Below are positions 27,205-39,394 of a stretch of 64,000 bases of DNA, piece by piece. How positions within the stretch are numbered: position 1 is the stretch's first letter; each line of letters begins with the position of its first letter. Where the stretch lies: the NCBI GenBank assembly GCA_052168355.1, contig JBQLZQ010000068.1:1-64000 (forward strand), given 5' to 3'. A program made the translations under genes and the position numbers. Origin of the DNA: JBQLZQ01 sp052168355 (GTDB lineage Bacteria > Pseudomonadota > Alphaproteobacteria > DSM-16000 > Inquilinaceae). The notes beneath the pieces are model-generated. The model was not told where the DNA came from. It saw only the letters and a list, made by a program, of their open reading frames with translations, and searched no databases.

Positions 27205-27657
27205 ATGGCGGTCATGGACAGGATCGACCACAGGATATTGCGCGAACTGTCTCGCGATGGCCGGGTCAGCAATATCGACCTGGCCGAACGGGTGGGGCTG
27301 TCGGCCTCGGCCTGCCTGCGCCGGGTCAAGGAGCTTGAGCGGACCGGCGTCATCAAGGGATACCGCGCGGTGCTGGACCGCGCCGCCCTTGGCGGCGGGT
27401 TCACGGCCTATGTGGCGGTCGGTCTGTCGGATCACACCAAGGCGTCGCAGGAGGCGTTCGAGCGCTCGATCGCCCTCTCCCCCGAAGTGATTGAATGCCA
27501 TAACATCACCGGCGCCGTGGAATATCTGCTGCGGGTCGAGGTTCCCGACCTGGTTGCCTACAAGGTCTTTCATACCGATGTTCTGGGCACCCTGCCCCAG
27601 GTCAACGCCATCACCACCTATGTCGTCATGGGTTCGCCCAAGGATGAGCGCGGTTAA
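27205..27657 (+). CDS. Lrp/AsnC-family transcriptional regulator
   Basis: A 150-residue regulator. Residues about 4-62 form the winged HTH (DRIDHRILRELSRDGRVSNI, LAERVGLSASACLRRVKELE, GVIKGYRAVLD) and residues about 68-145 the RAM effector-binding domain (ECHNITGAVEYLLRVEV). It is divergent from the LysE exporter and probably controls it in response to the exported amino acid. The next gene begins inside its last codons (14-base overlap). Confidence 0.93.
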   Translation: MAVMDRIDHRILRELSRDGRVSNIDLAERVGLSASACLRRVKELERTGVIKGYRAVLDRAALGGGFTAYVAVGLSDHTKASQEAFERSIALSPEVIECHNITGAVEYLLRVEVPDLVAYKVFHTDVLGTLPQVNAITTYVVMGSPKDERG

Positions 27658-28603
27658 CGGCGTCCTCCGGCGGATCGGGCGCGCCATGCTGCCGGCGGCG
27701 GTCACGCTGACCCTTGGCGGCGCATCAGCGCCGGCCGCGGAGACAGCTGGCTGTCCCGACACGCCCTACCGGTTCGAAACCTTCTCCATGGCCGCGCCCG
27801 CGTTGGGGTTCCTCAAACGGATTCTGGTCTATCTGCCGCCTGGGTACGACTGCGCGCCGGACCGGCGGTATCCGGTGTTCTATATCAACGACGGTCACGA
27901 TCTGTTCGATTGGGAGCCCTATGCCGAGAGCTTCGACCCTGAGGTCGCTGCCGATATCGCGGCGCGGGAGGCGTGGTACGGAAGCTGGCATCTGGACGGG
28001 CAGCTCGACCGGGCCATGGCGGATGGGCGTCTGCCGGCGATGATCGTGGTCGGTATCGCCGCCGATGACGGGCTGCGCAGCCGAGACCTGTCCCCCGTGC
28101 CGTGGTTCGGATCGACCGAAGCGCGCGGCGTCGACTTTGGCCGGTTCGTGGCGGGGGCCGTGGTTCCGGCCGCCGATCACCGTTTTCGCACGATCTCGGA
28201 CCGGCGCTGCCGGGGGATCGGCGGCGCGTCCCTGGGCGGCATCAGCGCCCTGCAGATCGGCCTGGCCCATCCGGACCGGTTCGGCATGGTCCTGGCCCTG
28301 TCGCCGGTCTTTCGCGACCGGGCGCTGGCCGCCTACCTTGCCGCCCTCTGGCCCCTGGCCGCGCCGGGGGATCCGCAGCACGTCCTGATCGATTTCGATG
28401 ACGACCGGCCCGGCAGCGCCGATTACGAATGGTTCCGATCCACGGTCGCCGCCGGTTCCCGCGCCGAGCGCCAGGTCACGCTAACCCAACCGCCGGGCGG
28501 CCGCCACACCATCGCCTCCTGGGCCGACCGGACGATCCCGGCTCTGGAGCGACTGTTCGGCCCCGCCCGATCCGGCTGCCCCTGGACATCGGACGGCCGG
28601 TAG
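27644..28603 (+). CDS. Secreted esterase-like alpha/beta hydrolase
   Basis: A 319-residue protein of the esterase D/enterochelin esterase (PF00756-like) type. A signal peptide covers about residues 1-33 (LPAAVTLTLGGASAPAAE). KRILVYLPPGYDC and YPVFYINDGHDLFDW are the family beta-strand and oxyanion region, Ser196 in GIGGASLGGISAL is the probable nucleophile, and GGRHTIASWADR supplies a candidate catalytic His. The start overlaps the lrp gene end, so it may be co-transcribed with the regulator. The substrate is unknown. Confidence 0.8.
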   Translation: MSAVNGVLRRIGRAMLPAAVTLTLGGASAPAAETAGCPDTPYRFETFSMAAPALGFLKRILVYLPPGYDCAPDRRYPVFYINDGHDLFDWEPYAESFDPEVAADIAAREAWYGSWHLDGQLDRAMADGRLPAMIVVGIAADDGLRSRDLSPVPWFGSTEARGVDFGRFVAGAVVPAADHRFRTISDRRCRGIGGASLGGISALQIGLAHPDRFGMVLALSPVFRDRALAAYLAALWPLAAPGDPQHVLIDFDDDRPGSADYEWFRSTVAAGSRAERQVTLTQPPGGRHTIASWADRTIPALERLFGPARSGCPWTSDGR

Positions 28604-28620
28604 TGGCCTGAAGCACATCA

Positions 28621-29115
28621 CTAGAACGGGATTTCGTCTTCCAGATCGTCGGCCGGGCCGGCGCCCCTGCCCCCGTGACCGCCACGGCTGCCGCCACCGC
28701 CGCCGCCGTAATCCTCGGATTGATCATAGCCGCCGCCGGAACCGCCGCCCCCGCCGCCGTCCTGCCGGCCGTCCAGCATGGTCAGTTCGCCGCGATAGGG
28801 CCGCAGGACGATCTCGGTCGAGTATTTGTCCTGGCCGCTTTGGTCCTGCCATTTGCGGGTCTCGATCTGGCCCTCGATATAGACCTTCGATCCCTTCTTG
28901 AGAAAACGCTCGCAGACATTGACGATGTTCTCGTTGAAGACCACGACCCGGTGCCATTCGGTCTTTTCCCGCCGTTCGCCGGAGTTGCGGTCCTTCCATT
29001 GCTCGGAGGTGGCAACCGACAGATTGCACAGCCGTCCGCCGCTGGGCATGGTCCGTACTTCCGGGTCGCGGCCCAGATTGCCGATCAGGATCGCTTTGTT
29101 GACGCTGCCTGCCAT
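28621..29115 (-). CDS. ssb: Single-stranded DNA-binding protein
   Basis: A 164-residue SSB that coats single-stranded DNA in replication and repair. The OB fold spans residues about 1-112 (SVNKAILIGNLGRDPEVR, SEQWKDRNSGE, EWHRVVVFNE, KGSKVYIEGQIETRKWQD). A glycine-rich linker follows, and the tail ends DDLEDEIPF, the acidic tip that recruits partner proteins. The gene converges on the esterase gene with 17 bases between. It lies downstream of the adenylate cyclase gene on the same strand. Confidence 0.96.
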   Translation of the reverse strand: MAGSVNKAILIGNLGRDPEVRTMPSGGRLCNLSVATSEQWKDRNSGERREKTEWHRVVVFNENIVNVCERFLKKGSKVYIEGQIETRKWQDQSGQDKYSTEIVLRPYRGELTMLDGRQDGGGGGGSGGGYDQSEDYGGGGGGSRGGHGGRGAGPADDLEDEIPF

Positions 29116-29254
29116 GGTTCTTTCGGTCCGTTCGCGATGATGAGAAATCGAGCGTGAGCGACCTTACTCCTCGCCCGTCCTGGCTGAAAGGGTTTCGAGT
29201 TCGGACAAGAAGGCAGTGATGGCCCGGCCCGAGATGGTGGGAAGCGGACGCGAT

Positions 29255-32200
29255 CTACGCGGCGTTCCGCAGGTGGCTGATTTCGGCCTGGGCCAGGCGG
29301 AGTTGCTGCCGGATCTCCTGCCGCTGCGCAGAGTCGACGGCTTGCTGAAGCAACTGCTCCGCCTCCTCCCGCCGGCCGAGCGCGATCTTGATGGCGCTGC
29401 CGAGGCGGAGCAGATCGGGCTCCAGCATGGCCTCGCGGTGCACGGCGACCGCGGCCAGTCCTTGCTGGACCGCCACCGTTCCGGCCTCGAGATCCCCGCA
29501 GGCGAGGCACGCTTCGGCCAGAACACACTGTTGGTAGGGGATGAGAAGCCGTGCGCCGGTGGCTTTCCAGGCGGCCATGGCGCGCTCGATCTCCGCACGC
29601 CCCGTCTCGATCTCACCGCGCCGCATCATGCACCAGCCGGCGATCAGGATGCTGTGCGCTGACCAGAAGACCATGTGATGCTCCTCGGTCAACAACAGCG
29701 CTTCGTCGCTAAGCCGATCCGCCGCCTCGGTGTCGCCGGCGAGTTGATGGATCATCGCGCCGACGCTCAAGGCGAAGGCGCACATCAGCGGATGGTTGAG
29801 CGACGTCGCCATCGACAGCGCCACGTCAAGCGTGGCTCGCGCCTCGTCCGGGCGATCCATGCGGGTCAGGGCCATGGCCTTGTAGAGCCGGCAGATAACG
29901 CCCGGCTCTTCGCCATAGAGGTGAACGTCGATCGGACCCTGGACCCTTTCATGGATGGCTATGCCGTGGTCGAGCTCGGCCAACGCCTCGGCGCAACGTC
30001 CCGACATCGTCAGCACACTGCCCATCGCCCGGTGCGCCAGCGTCAGCCAGACATCGTTTTGCCGGGCCATGGCTTGGTCGAGAAGCTGACGTGCCAAGGC
30101 CTCGGCACGCGGCAGGTCGCCCTGGTCGAGAACGCAGTTCCAAAGCCCGCGCCGCACCAGAAACTCTCGATCGGTGTCCCCCAGGGCCTCGCACAGAGAC
30201 AGTGCCGAAGAATAGTTTTGAAAGACGGCGACGCTGGCATAGCCCTGGGCGGCGATCAGCGGCACGCCGCGCGCGATATGGAGATCCAGGGCAGCGCCGT
30301 CGCGATCCGGCGACGGCGTCCCAGTCTCGACCAGGTCGAGCGCGGCACCGAAATGGGCCGACGCCTCGACGTGGGCGGAACGCGCGGCGGCGGACTCGCC
30401 GGCAAGGGTCCAGTATCGAATCGCCCGATCCGCATCGCCGGCTTCGGTGTAATGATGGGCCAGAAGCTCGGGCTCGGCCGCCCGCCGGTCGGCGAACCCT
30501 GCGGCCAGCGTGTCGGCGATACGGCGATGGGTCCGTCGGCGCTCCGCCCGGATCATGGTGCCGTAGGCTGCCTGCTGAACCAGCGCGTGCTTGAACACAT
30601 AGGTGATGTCAGGCGGTACGCCCCGTTGAAACACCAGTCCGGAACCTATCAGTCGCGCCAGCGCGGCCGACATCTCCTGGTCGCTCCTGCCCGTGACCGC
30701 GGCCAGGACGCGGTGGTCGATCTCCCGGCCTATCGCCGCCGCGATCTGGGCGACTTCCTTGGCCGCGCCGAGACGGTCGATGCGGGCCATCAGCGATCCC
30801 TGGAGCGTGGAGGGCACCGTTGCCGCGGACGGGTGCTTCCGATGGTTGGACGAGCCGCCGCCGATGTCCGAGAGCCCGGCTTCCAGGACCGACTTGGTCA
30901 ACTCTTCCACAAACAGGGGCACGCCGTCCGTACGGGCCAGGATTTCGTCCACTAACCCCGTCGGCAGCGCGGCGTCGCCGGCAATGTCGCCGATCAGATC
31001 CCGGCAAGGCCTGGATCCCAGCCGATTGAGCGCAAGGCTGGTCGCATGACTGTATGCCGCCCAGGGCGGCACGAATTCGGGTCTGTGGGTGACGATCAGC
31101 AGCACCGGCAGTGTCTGAATCCGGTCGACGATCATGTCCATGAGTTCATGGGAGGTGGGGTCGATCCAATGCGCGTCCTCGAATATCATGAGCACCGGCC
31201 GATGGCGTCCCAGAGCGATCAGCCAATCGACAAAGGCGACCAGTGCGAGACGCTTGGACCGGTCGGCTGGAATGCGCGTCGGTTCGTAGAGCCCGTCCGG
31301 GGGAATGGAGAACAAGGGCGCTAGAAGCGGGACCAGCATCTTCGGATCCGGCGAAGCACCGGCCAGCACCGCCTCCAATTTCGCCAAACGGCGCTCCGGC
31401 GGGTCGTCGCTGGCAATCTGGGCGGCGAATTCGATCTGGCGGACAAAGGGGCGCAAGGCGGTGTTCACGAATTGCGGCGAGCATTGATAACGCAGGCAGA
31501 CGATCCGCTCGGCGCTGATCGCGTCGCGAAGGGCATACGCCAACCGCGACTTGCCGATGCCGGCCTCTCCCGACAGGAGGACCGCCTGGCCCTCTCCGTC
31601 TCGCGCCTGCCGCCAGCGGTCGAGCAGCAGCGACAGTTCCTGGTCGCGCCCGACCAAGGTGGTCAGGCCATGGTCATGGGTGGCCTCGAACCGGTTCAGG
31701 ATCGGCGTTTCGCCGCATACAAGCCAACCATGGGTGGGCCGGTCGATTCCCTGAAGTGTGAGCAGGTCGGTACTCTCCAGCGAAAACATGTGCCGCACCA
31801 AGCGCCGGGTTGCGTCGCTGATCATCACCGTGCCCGGTGCCGCCGCGCCCTGCAGCCGCGCGGCCAGATTGGGGGTCTCGCCCAACACCGCGTCGCGCTC
31901 CGCCATGCCGTCACCCATCAGGTCCCCGGCGACGACCGTGCCGGTGGCGATCCCGACCCTGGCCTGCATCTCGATGTTCGGGAGAACCGACGACCGGCCG
32001 ATCGTGGCGATGAGCCGAAGACCGGCCTGGACGGCCCGTTCGGCGTCGTCCTCCCTGGCTACCGGATACCCGAAATAGAGAAGGGCGCCGTCGCCGAGGA
32101 ACTTGGCGACATAGCCGTCAAGCTCCTGCGCGATCTGGGAGCAGATCTGGTTGAACTCCTTGATGACTTCCCGGAAATCCTCGGGGTCCAGCCGCGTCGC

Positions 32201-32467
32201 GAGGGCGGTGGAGCCGACCAGGTCGACAAACAGGACCGTGAGCTGCCGGTTTTCAGCGGGAACGCTTTGAGGTTCGGTCGGGGGCGCGACGGGATCTTCC
32301 TTCAGCGCCCGGCGCAGACGCTTGCGGTCACCGAGCGACAAACCCAGCGTGGCCAGATCGGCATCCGACAGATCGGCTAGAATATCAAAGTCTATATGGC
32401 TTTGGGCAAAGGCAGGAACGTGAGCCCCCAGTCCGTGCCCGGAGAGCCATTGAGCAAGATCGGCCAT
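29255..32467 (-). CDS. SAM-domain/class III adenylate cyclase/ATPase/TPR signalling protein
   Basis: A 1070-residue cytoplasmic multidomain protein. Residues 1-58 are a SAM domain (DLAQWLSGHGLGAHV ... LGDRKRLRRAL). Residues about 73-255 are a class III nucleotidyl cyclase with both metal aspartates, Asp82 in LFVDLVGSTAL and Asp126 in KFLGDGALLYFG. From about 270 a STAND/AAA-type ATPase follows, with Walker A SGEAGIGKSRLA and Walker B-like LMIFEDAHWID. The remaining 450 residues are helical TPR-like repeats. This order is a known bacterial architecture coupling ATP-dependent partner sensing to cAMP production, but inputs are unknown. ssb lies about 140 bases downstream. Confidence 0.88.
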   Translation of the reverse strand: MADLAQWLSGHGLGAHVPAFAQSHIDFDILADLSDADLATLGLSLGDRKRLRRALKEDPVAPPTEPQSVPAENRQLTVLFVDLVGSTALATRLDPEDFREVIKEFNQICSQIAQELDGYVAKFLGDGALLYFGYPVAREDDAERAVQAGLRLIATIGRSSVLPNIEMQARVGIATGTVVAGDLMGDGMAERDAVLGETPNLAARLQGAAAPGTVMISDATRRLVRHMFSLESTDLLTLQGIDRPTHGWLVCGETPILNRFEATHDHGLTTLVGRDQELSLLLDRWRQARDGEGQAVLLSGEAGIGKSRLAYALRDAISAERIVCLRYQCSPQFVNTALRPFVRQIEFAAQIASDDPPERRLAKLEAVLAGASPDPKMLVPLLAPLFSIPPDGLYEPTRIPADRSKRLALVAFVDWLIALGRHRPVLMIFEDAHWIDPTSHELMDMIVDRIQTLPVLLIVTHRPEFVPPWAAYSHATSLALNRLGSRPCRDLIGDIAGDAALPTGLVDEILARTDGVPLFVEELTKSVLEAGLSDIGGGSSNHRKHPSAATVPSTLQGSLMARIDRLGAAKEVAQIAAAIGREIDHRVLAAVTGRSDQEMSAALARLIGSGLVFQRGVPPDITYVFKHALVQQAAYGTMIRAERRRTHRRIADTLAAGFADRRAAEPELLAHHYTEAGDADRAIRYWTLAGESAAARSAHVEASAHFGAALDLVETGTPSPDRDGAALDLHIARGVPLIAAQGYASVAVFQNYSSALSLCEALGDTDREFLVRRGLWNCVLDQGDLPRAEALARQLLDQAMARQNDVWLTLAHRAMGSVLTMSGRCAEALAELDHGIAIHERVQGPIDVHLYGEEPGVICRLYKAMALTRMDRPDEARATLDVALSMATSLNHPLMCAFALSVGAMIHQLAGDTEAADRLSDEALLLTEEHHMVFWSAHSILIAGWCMMRRGEIETGRAEIERAMAAWKATGARLLIPYQQCVLAEACLACGDLEAGTVAVQQGLAAVAVHREAMLEPDLLRLGSAIKIALGRREEAEQLLQQAVDSAQRQEIRQQLRLAQAEISHLRNAA

Positions 32468-32682
32468 TACGGCATCCCGGAGCCGCTTTCGCCTACGCAT
32501 CCGTAGGAATGTAAATATTAACTATTTTCGCGACGCTTGGCGAGTGATCCATCACACACACGGGCGCCATTCTCCCGGGGACTCGTTTTTGCTGCCGCGC
32601 GGCCCATAATTGGAGTAACGTCGGTTCTGGCGTAGACAGGACTGCCAACCCATTTTAGGTCTCAACGGAACGGTGAGTGCTG

Positions 32683-35531
<2,849 letters not shown>

Positions 35532-35535
<4 letters not shown>

Positions 35536-36158
35536 GAGCGCTCCTCGAGACAGCGCCCGCCCGCGAGCCGGACGACGACCCGTCTTCGGTATCCGACCAT
35601 CAGGATGAACAGCGTGCACATGCCCGCGGAAACGGCGGGGAACAACAGGGTCGTCAGGGAATAGTTCTCCAGCGCCACGATCGACAGGATGTTGCGCGTG
35701 CCAAGAAGCGCGAAGAATATCGGCCGCTCCTCGAACGGGCGGACATAGGCCTTCCGGAAGGTCGGACCGAACCCCATCGCATCGACCGTCGTCAGGATCA
35801 CCACCGCCCATAGCGGGTCGGCCGTGACATACCAGACCGGCAAGGCCGACAGGGATAGGGTGAGAAAGACCCAGTCCACCGGGACGATCGTCGTATCGGC
35901 GCGCCGGACGATGGCCAGATAGGTGACATACAGGGTGATGGCGCCCGAAACGCCGATGGGCCAGGCACCGATGCCGGCGTCATCGGCAAGCTGCGCCAGA
36001 AAGACGACGAAGGTCACCGATCCCCAGATCACCCAGGTAAAGACGTGGGGTTTGGTCGTGCCGCGCCGGATCGACCGGATGTAGGGCCAATAGGCGGCGA
36101 CGGTCAGCGCGATCGCGGCGGCGCTGAAGATCTCTTTGTATCCGACTAGGGAGTCCAT
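35532..36158 (-). CDS. Uncharacterised six- to seven-helix membrane protein
   Basis: A 208-residue integral membrane protein that I do not recognise by name. Hydrophobic segments include EIFSAAAIALTVAAYWPYI, VFTWVIWGSVTFVVFLAQL, IGVSGAITLYVTYLAIV, WVFLTLSLSALPVWYV, LWAVVILTTVDAMGFGPTF and TTLLFPAVSAGMCTLFILMV. Polar landmarks RGTTKPHVFTWVIWG and FGPTFRKAYVRPFEE recall the SemiSWEET/PQ-loop-like small transporters with duplicated halves, but this is only an impression. It converges on uvrA, sharing stop-codon bases. It is probably monocistronic. Confidence 0.68.
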
Positions 36159-36265
36159 CGACACGATCGGTCCGTTGCGGCTGTCGGTTCGGCAGACGCC
36201 GGCCGACCTCAAGGGCTTCGAAAAAATGATCCCGGAAAAACCGGTCGTTACGGCGGCTTCGTGTG

Positions 36266-37246
36266 TCAGCCGCCGCAGTCGGCCCGGTCGGTGCCGGCGC
36301 GGCAGATGCCGGTGCCGATCTCCGGCTCGTCGCATTCGCCGTCGCCCGCGAAGATGCAACCGTCGGGATCCGGCGGCAGGGAGATCGGGCCTGCCCCGGC
36401 CTGACAATCGGCCGTATCGGTACCGGGTTCGCACAGGCCGGTCCCGGTTCCGGGCTCGTCGCATTCCCCGTCAAAGGAAAAGGCGCAACTGTTGGCCAGC
36501 CACCCCGCCGACCCGTCCGACGGGCGACAGTCATTGGTGTCGGTGCCGGTCACGCACAGACCCGTGCCGACCACCGGTTCGTCGCATTCGCCGTCATCGG
36601 CGTATTCGCAGGTGTTGAGACCGACGCCGGCGCAATCCTCCAGATCCGTGCCCGGGTCGCACGCCCCCGTGCCGATCCCCGGTTGGTCGCATTCGCCGTC
36701 CCCGGCATATTCGCAGGTCGCGGGCGTCTGCTGGTTCGAACCGGTAACCCGGGTTGGGCGGCAATCGGCGGTGTCCGAGCCGGCGGTGCAGCTGCCGGTC
36801 CCGATGATCGGTTCGTCGCATTCGCCGTCATCGGCGTATTCGCAGGTGTTCAGGCCCACGCCGGCGCAATCCGCCGTGTCGCTGCCGACCGCGCACTGGC
36901 CGGTCCCGATCCCCGGCTCGTCGCAGGTGCCGTCGTCGACCCAGTCGCAGGCGGTCAGCCCCACAATCTCGCCGGTTCGGCAATCGGCGGTGTCCGTCCC
37001 GGCGGCGCAGACGCCGGTGCCGATCTCAGGCTCGTCGCATTCGCCGTCGCCGGCATATTCGCAGGTGTTCAGCCCGACACCGGCGCAATCGGTGGTGTCG
37101 GTGCCAAAGGCACAGGCGCCAGAGCCGATCCCCACCTCGTCGCACACGCCGTCATTGGCCTGCAGGCAGGCATTGGACTGGGCGCCGGCCGGCGTGGCCA
37201 GCATCAGCAGCACGGCCGCCGCGATGATCGGGTGTCCTGTTCGCAT
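36266..37246 (-). CDS. Secreted protein of eight four-cysteine acidic repeats
   Basis: A 326-residue exported protein. A signal peptide occupies residues about 1-21 (HPIIAAAVLLMLATPAGAQ). The rest is eight copies of C-x(4)-DGxCD-x(5)-GTGxC-x(2)-GTDxxDC, 32 cysteines in all. The linker after copies 1, 3 and 5 is exactly AGVGLNT, while the other linkers are longer and varied, so the protein grew by doubling of a two-repeat unit. The spacing recalls small disulfide- and calcium-stabilised modules such as LNR domains, but I cannot assign it to a named family. Function is unknown; an adhesive or protease-resistant surface role is conceivable. Confidence 0.8.
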   Translation of the reverse strand: MRTGHPIIAAAVLLMLATPAGAQSNACLQANDGVCDEVGIGSGACAFGTDTTDCAGVGLNTCEYAGDGECDEPEIGTGVCAAGTDTADCRTGEIVGLTACDWVDDGTCDEPGIGTGQCAVGSDTADCAGVGLNTCEYADDGECDEPIIGTGSCTAGSDTADCRPTRVTGSNQQTPATCEYAGDGECDQPGIGTGACDPGTDLEDCAGVGLNTCEYADDGECDEPVVGTGLCVTGTDTNDCRPSDGSAGWLANSCAFSFDGECDEPGTGTGLCEPGTDTADCQAGAGPISLPPDPDGCIFAGDGECDEPEIGTGICRAGTDRADCGG

Positions 37247-37380
37247 TTTCCGTCCGCGATCCTCAGCCCTTTGGCGCCCGCTCGATCGGGACCGTCTCTT
37301 AGACCAATAACCGATTCCCGACCTGTCCTCCACCGCGCTCACGGTTGATGCCAAGGTTGGCTCAGGGTATCAGTGGCACC

Positions 37381-38754
37381 ATGATGGACGATCCGATCCC
37401 CACAGGAAAGGCCGATCCGGTTCACGTGATCGGCGGCGGCCTGGCCGGAAGCGAGGCAGCCTGGCAGATTGCCGCGGCCGGCCTGCCGGTCGTGCTGCAC
37501 GAGATGCGGCCGACGCGGGGCACCGAGGCGCATCAGACCGACGGGCTGGCGGAACTGGTGTGCTCCAATTCCTTCCGGTCGGACGATGCGGCATACAATG
37601 CGGTCGGGCTGCTGCATGAGGAAATGCGGCGCTGCGGATCCCTGATCCTGCGGTGTGGCGACGACGCCAAGCTTCCGGCCGGCGGCGCCCTGGCGGTCGA
37701 TCGCGATGTCTTCTCGGCGGCGGTTACCCGGGCCCTCCACGATCACCCGCTTGTCACAGTCGAGCGGGGCGAAATCGACGCCCTGCCGCCGGCCGACTGG
37801 TCCAGCGTCATCGTCGCCACCGGCCCTCTGACCTCGCCCGCCCTGGCGGCGGCCATCGGGCAGTTGACCGGAGAGGAGTCGCTGGCCTTCTTCGATGCGA
37901 TCGCCCCGATCGTCCATACCGAGAGCATCGATTTCTCCCGCGCCTGGTTTCAGTCGCGCTACGACAAGCCGGGCCCCGGCGGTACCGGCCGGGACTACAT
38001 CAACTGCGCGATGGACAAGGACCGCTACCTGGCCTTTATCGACGCGCTGCTGACGGCGCCGAAGACCGAGTTCAAGGAGTGGGAGGCATCCACACCCTAT
38101 TTCGAGGGCTGCCTGCCGATCGAGGTCATGGCATCGCGCGGGGTCGACACCCTGCGCTACGGCCCGATGAAGCCGGTCGGCCTGACGGACCCTAACAGCG
38201 ATGCCCGCCCCTACGCCGTGGTCCAGCTGCGCCAGGACAACGCGTTGGCGACGCTTTACAATCTGGTCGGGTTCCAGACCAAGCTCAAATATGCCGAGCA
38301 GAAGCGGGTGTTCCGGATAATCCCGGGACTGGAGAATGCCGAATTCGCGCGGCTGGGCGGCCTGCACCGCAACACGTTTCTGAACAGCCCGCGGCTGCTG
38401 GACGGATCGCTGAGACTAAAGGCCGACCCGCGGCTGCGCTTCGCCGGCCAGATCACCGGCGTCGAGGGCTATGTGGAAAGCGCCGCCATCGGTCTGCTGG
38501 CCGGCCGTTTCGCCGCCGCCGAGCGGCTGGGCCGAATGCCGTCGCCGCCGCCGGCGACGACCGCCTTGGGCGCGCTCGTGGGGCACATCACAGGCGGCGC
38601 GGAGGCCGAGACGTTCCAGCCCATGAACGTGAACTTCGGACTGTTCCCGCCGATCGAGGGCCGCATCAAGGGACGCGAACGGAAAAAGCGCATGAGCGAC
38701 CGGGCTTTGGCCGATCTGGACGGGTGGCTGGACCGCCGCGCCGCCGCGGAATAG
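37381..38754 (+). CDS. trmFO: Methylenetetrahydrofolate-tRNA (uracil-54) methyltransferase
   Basis: A 457-residue FAD-dependent enzyme forming ribothymidine at tRNA position 54 with methylenetetrahydrofolate as carbon donor. The dinucleotide-binding motif is HVIGGGLAGSEAAWQIA (about residues 15-31), followed by the family blocks LHEMRPTRGTEAHQTD, LVCSNSFRSDD, PYFEGCLPIEVMA and ITGVEGYVESAAIGLLAG. Two adjacent ATG codons offer starts; the first is used here. It is divergent from the cysteine-repeat gene and is followed at 10 bases by a methyltransferase gene. Confidence 0.96.
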   Translation: MMDDPIPTGKADPVHVIGGGLAGSEAAWQIAAAGLPVVLHEMRPTRGTEAHQTDGLAELVCSNSFRSDDAAYNAVGLLHEEMRRCGSLILRCGDDAKLPAGGALAVDRDVFSAAVTRALHDHPLVTVERGEIDALPPADWSSVIVATGPLTSPALAAAIGQLTGEESLAFFDAIAPIVHTESIDFSRAWFQSRYDKPGPGGTGRDYINCAMDKDRYLAFIDALLTAPKTEFKEWEASTPYFEGCLPIEVMASRGVDTLRYGPMKPVGLTDPNSDARPYAVVQLRQDNALATLYNLVGFQTKLKYAEQKRVFRIIPGLENAEFARLGGLHRNTFLNSPRLLDGSLRLKADPRLRFAGQITGVEGYVESAAIGLLAGRFAAAERLGRMPSPPPATTALGALVGHITGGAEAETFQPMNVNFGLFPPIEGRIKGRERKKRMSDRALADLDGWLDRRAAAE

Positions 38755-38764
38755 ACCCCCGCCC

Positions 38765-39388
38765 ATGAGCCTGCCCGATCCCGCCGCCTTCTGGGACGCC
38801 AAGTTCGCCGATCCGGACTATCTGTACGGGACCCGGCCCAATGCCTTTCTGGTGGCCCAGAGCTATCGGCTGACATCCGGCGAGTCGGTTCTGGCGGTCG
38901 GCGATGGGGAGGGGCGCAACGGGGTCTGGCTGGCCGAACAGGGATTGAAAGTGTCATCCGTCGATGCGTCGCCCCGGGCCATTCAGAAAGCGACCAAGCT
39001 GGCGCTCGACCGGGGGGTGGCGCTCAACGCCACCTGCGCCGATCTTCGCGATTGGGCATGGCCCGTCGCGGTGTTCGACGCCGTGGTCGCCATGTTCGTG
39101 CATTTCCGCCCCGAGGCCCGTCCGGCTCTGCATGGCTATATGGCCGGCGCTCTGAAGCCCGGCGGGCTGCTGATCCTGGAGGCGTTCTCCAAGGCGCAGG
39201 AAGGTTTCCAGAAAACCCACGGTTCCGGCGGACCCGGCGATCCCGACATGCTGTTCAGCGCCGATATGCTGCGCCAGGACTTTGCCGCGCTCGAGATCGT
39301 GGAGCTGGACGAGACCGAGGCGGTGCTCGACGAAGGTCCGGGCCACAGCGGCAAGGCCGCTCTGATGCGCCTGGTCGCCCGGCGATAG
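38765..39388 (+). CDS. Class I SAM-dependent methyltransferase (TehB/thiopurine type)
   Basis: A 207-residue methyltransferase. It begins AFWDAKFADPDYLYGTRPN, a pattern found in tellurite-resistance/TehB-like enzymes. Motif I is VLAVGDGEGRNGVWLA, motif II around SSVDASPRAIQKA, and the post-motif region AVVAMFVHFRPE follows. The motif I VLAVGDGEG departs from the common VLDxGCGxG form but keeps the glycine framework. It lies downstream of trmFO, probably in the same transcript. The substrate is unknown. Confidence 0.83.
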   Translation: MSLPDPAAFWDAKFADPDYLYGTRPNAFLVAQSYRLTSGESVLAVGDGEGRNGVWLAEQGLKVSSVDASPRAIQKATKLALDRGVALNATCADLRDWAWPVAVFDAVVAMFVHFRPEARPALHGYMAGALKPGGLLILEAFSKAQEGFQKTHGSGGPGDPDMLFSADMLRQDFAALEIVELDETEAVLDEGPGHSGKAALMRLVARR

Positions 39389-39394
39389 ATCGCC

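Noticed and set aside
29117..29133. GTTC...GTTC direct repeat upstream of ssb as an SOS (LexA) box
   Set aside because: The spacing is nine bases, not the seven of the alphaproteobacterial consensus.
32624..32638. GTTC-N7-GACA upstream of uvrA as a LexA box
   Set aside because: The second half-site does not match GTTC, so the evidence is too weak even though uvrA is often SOS-controlled.
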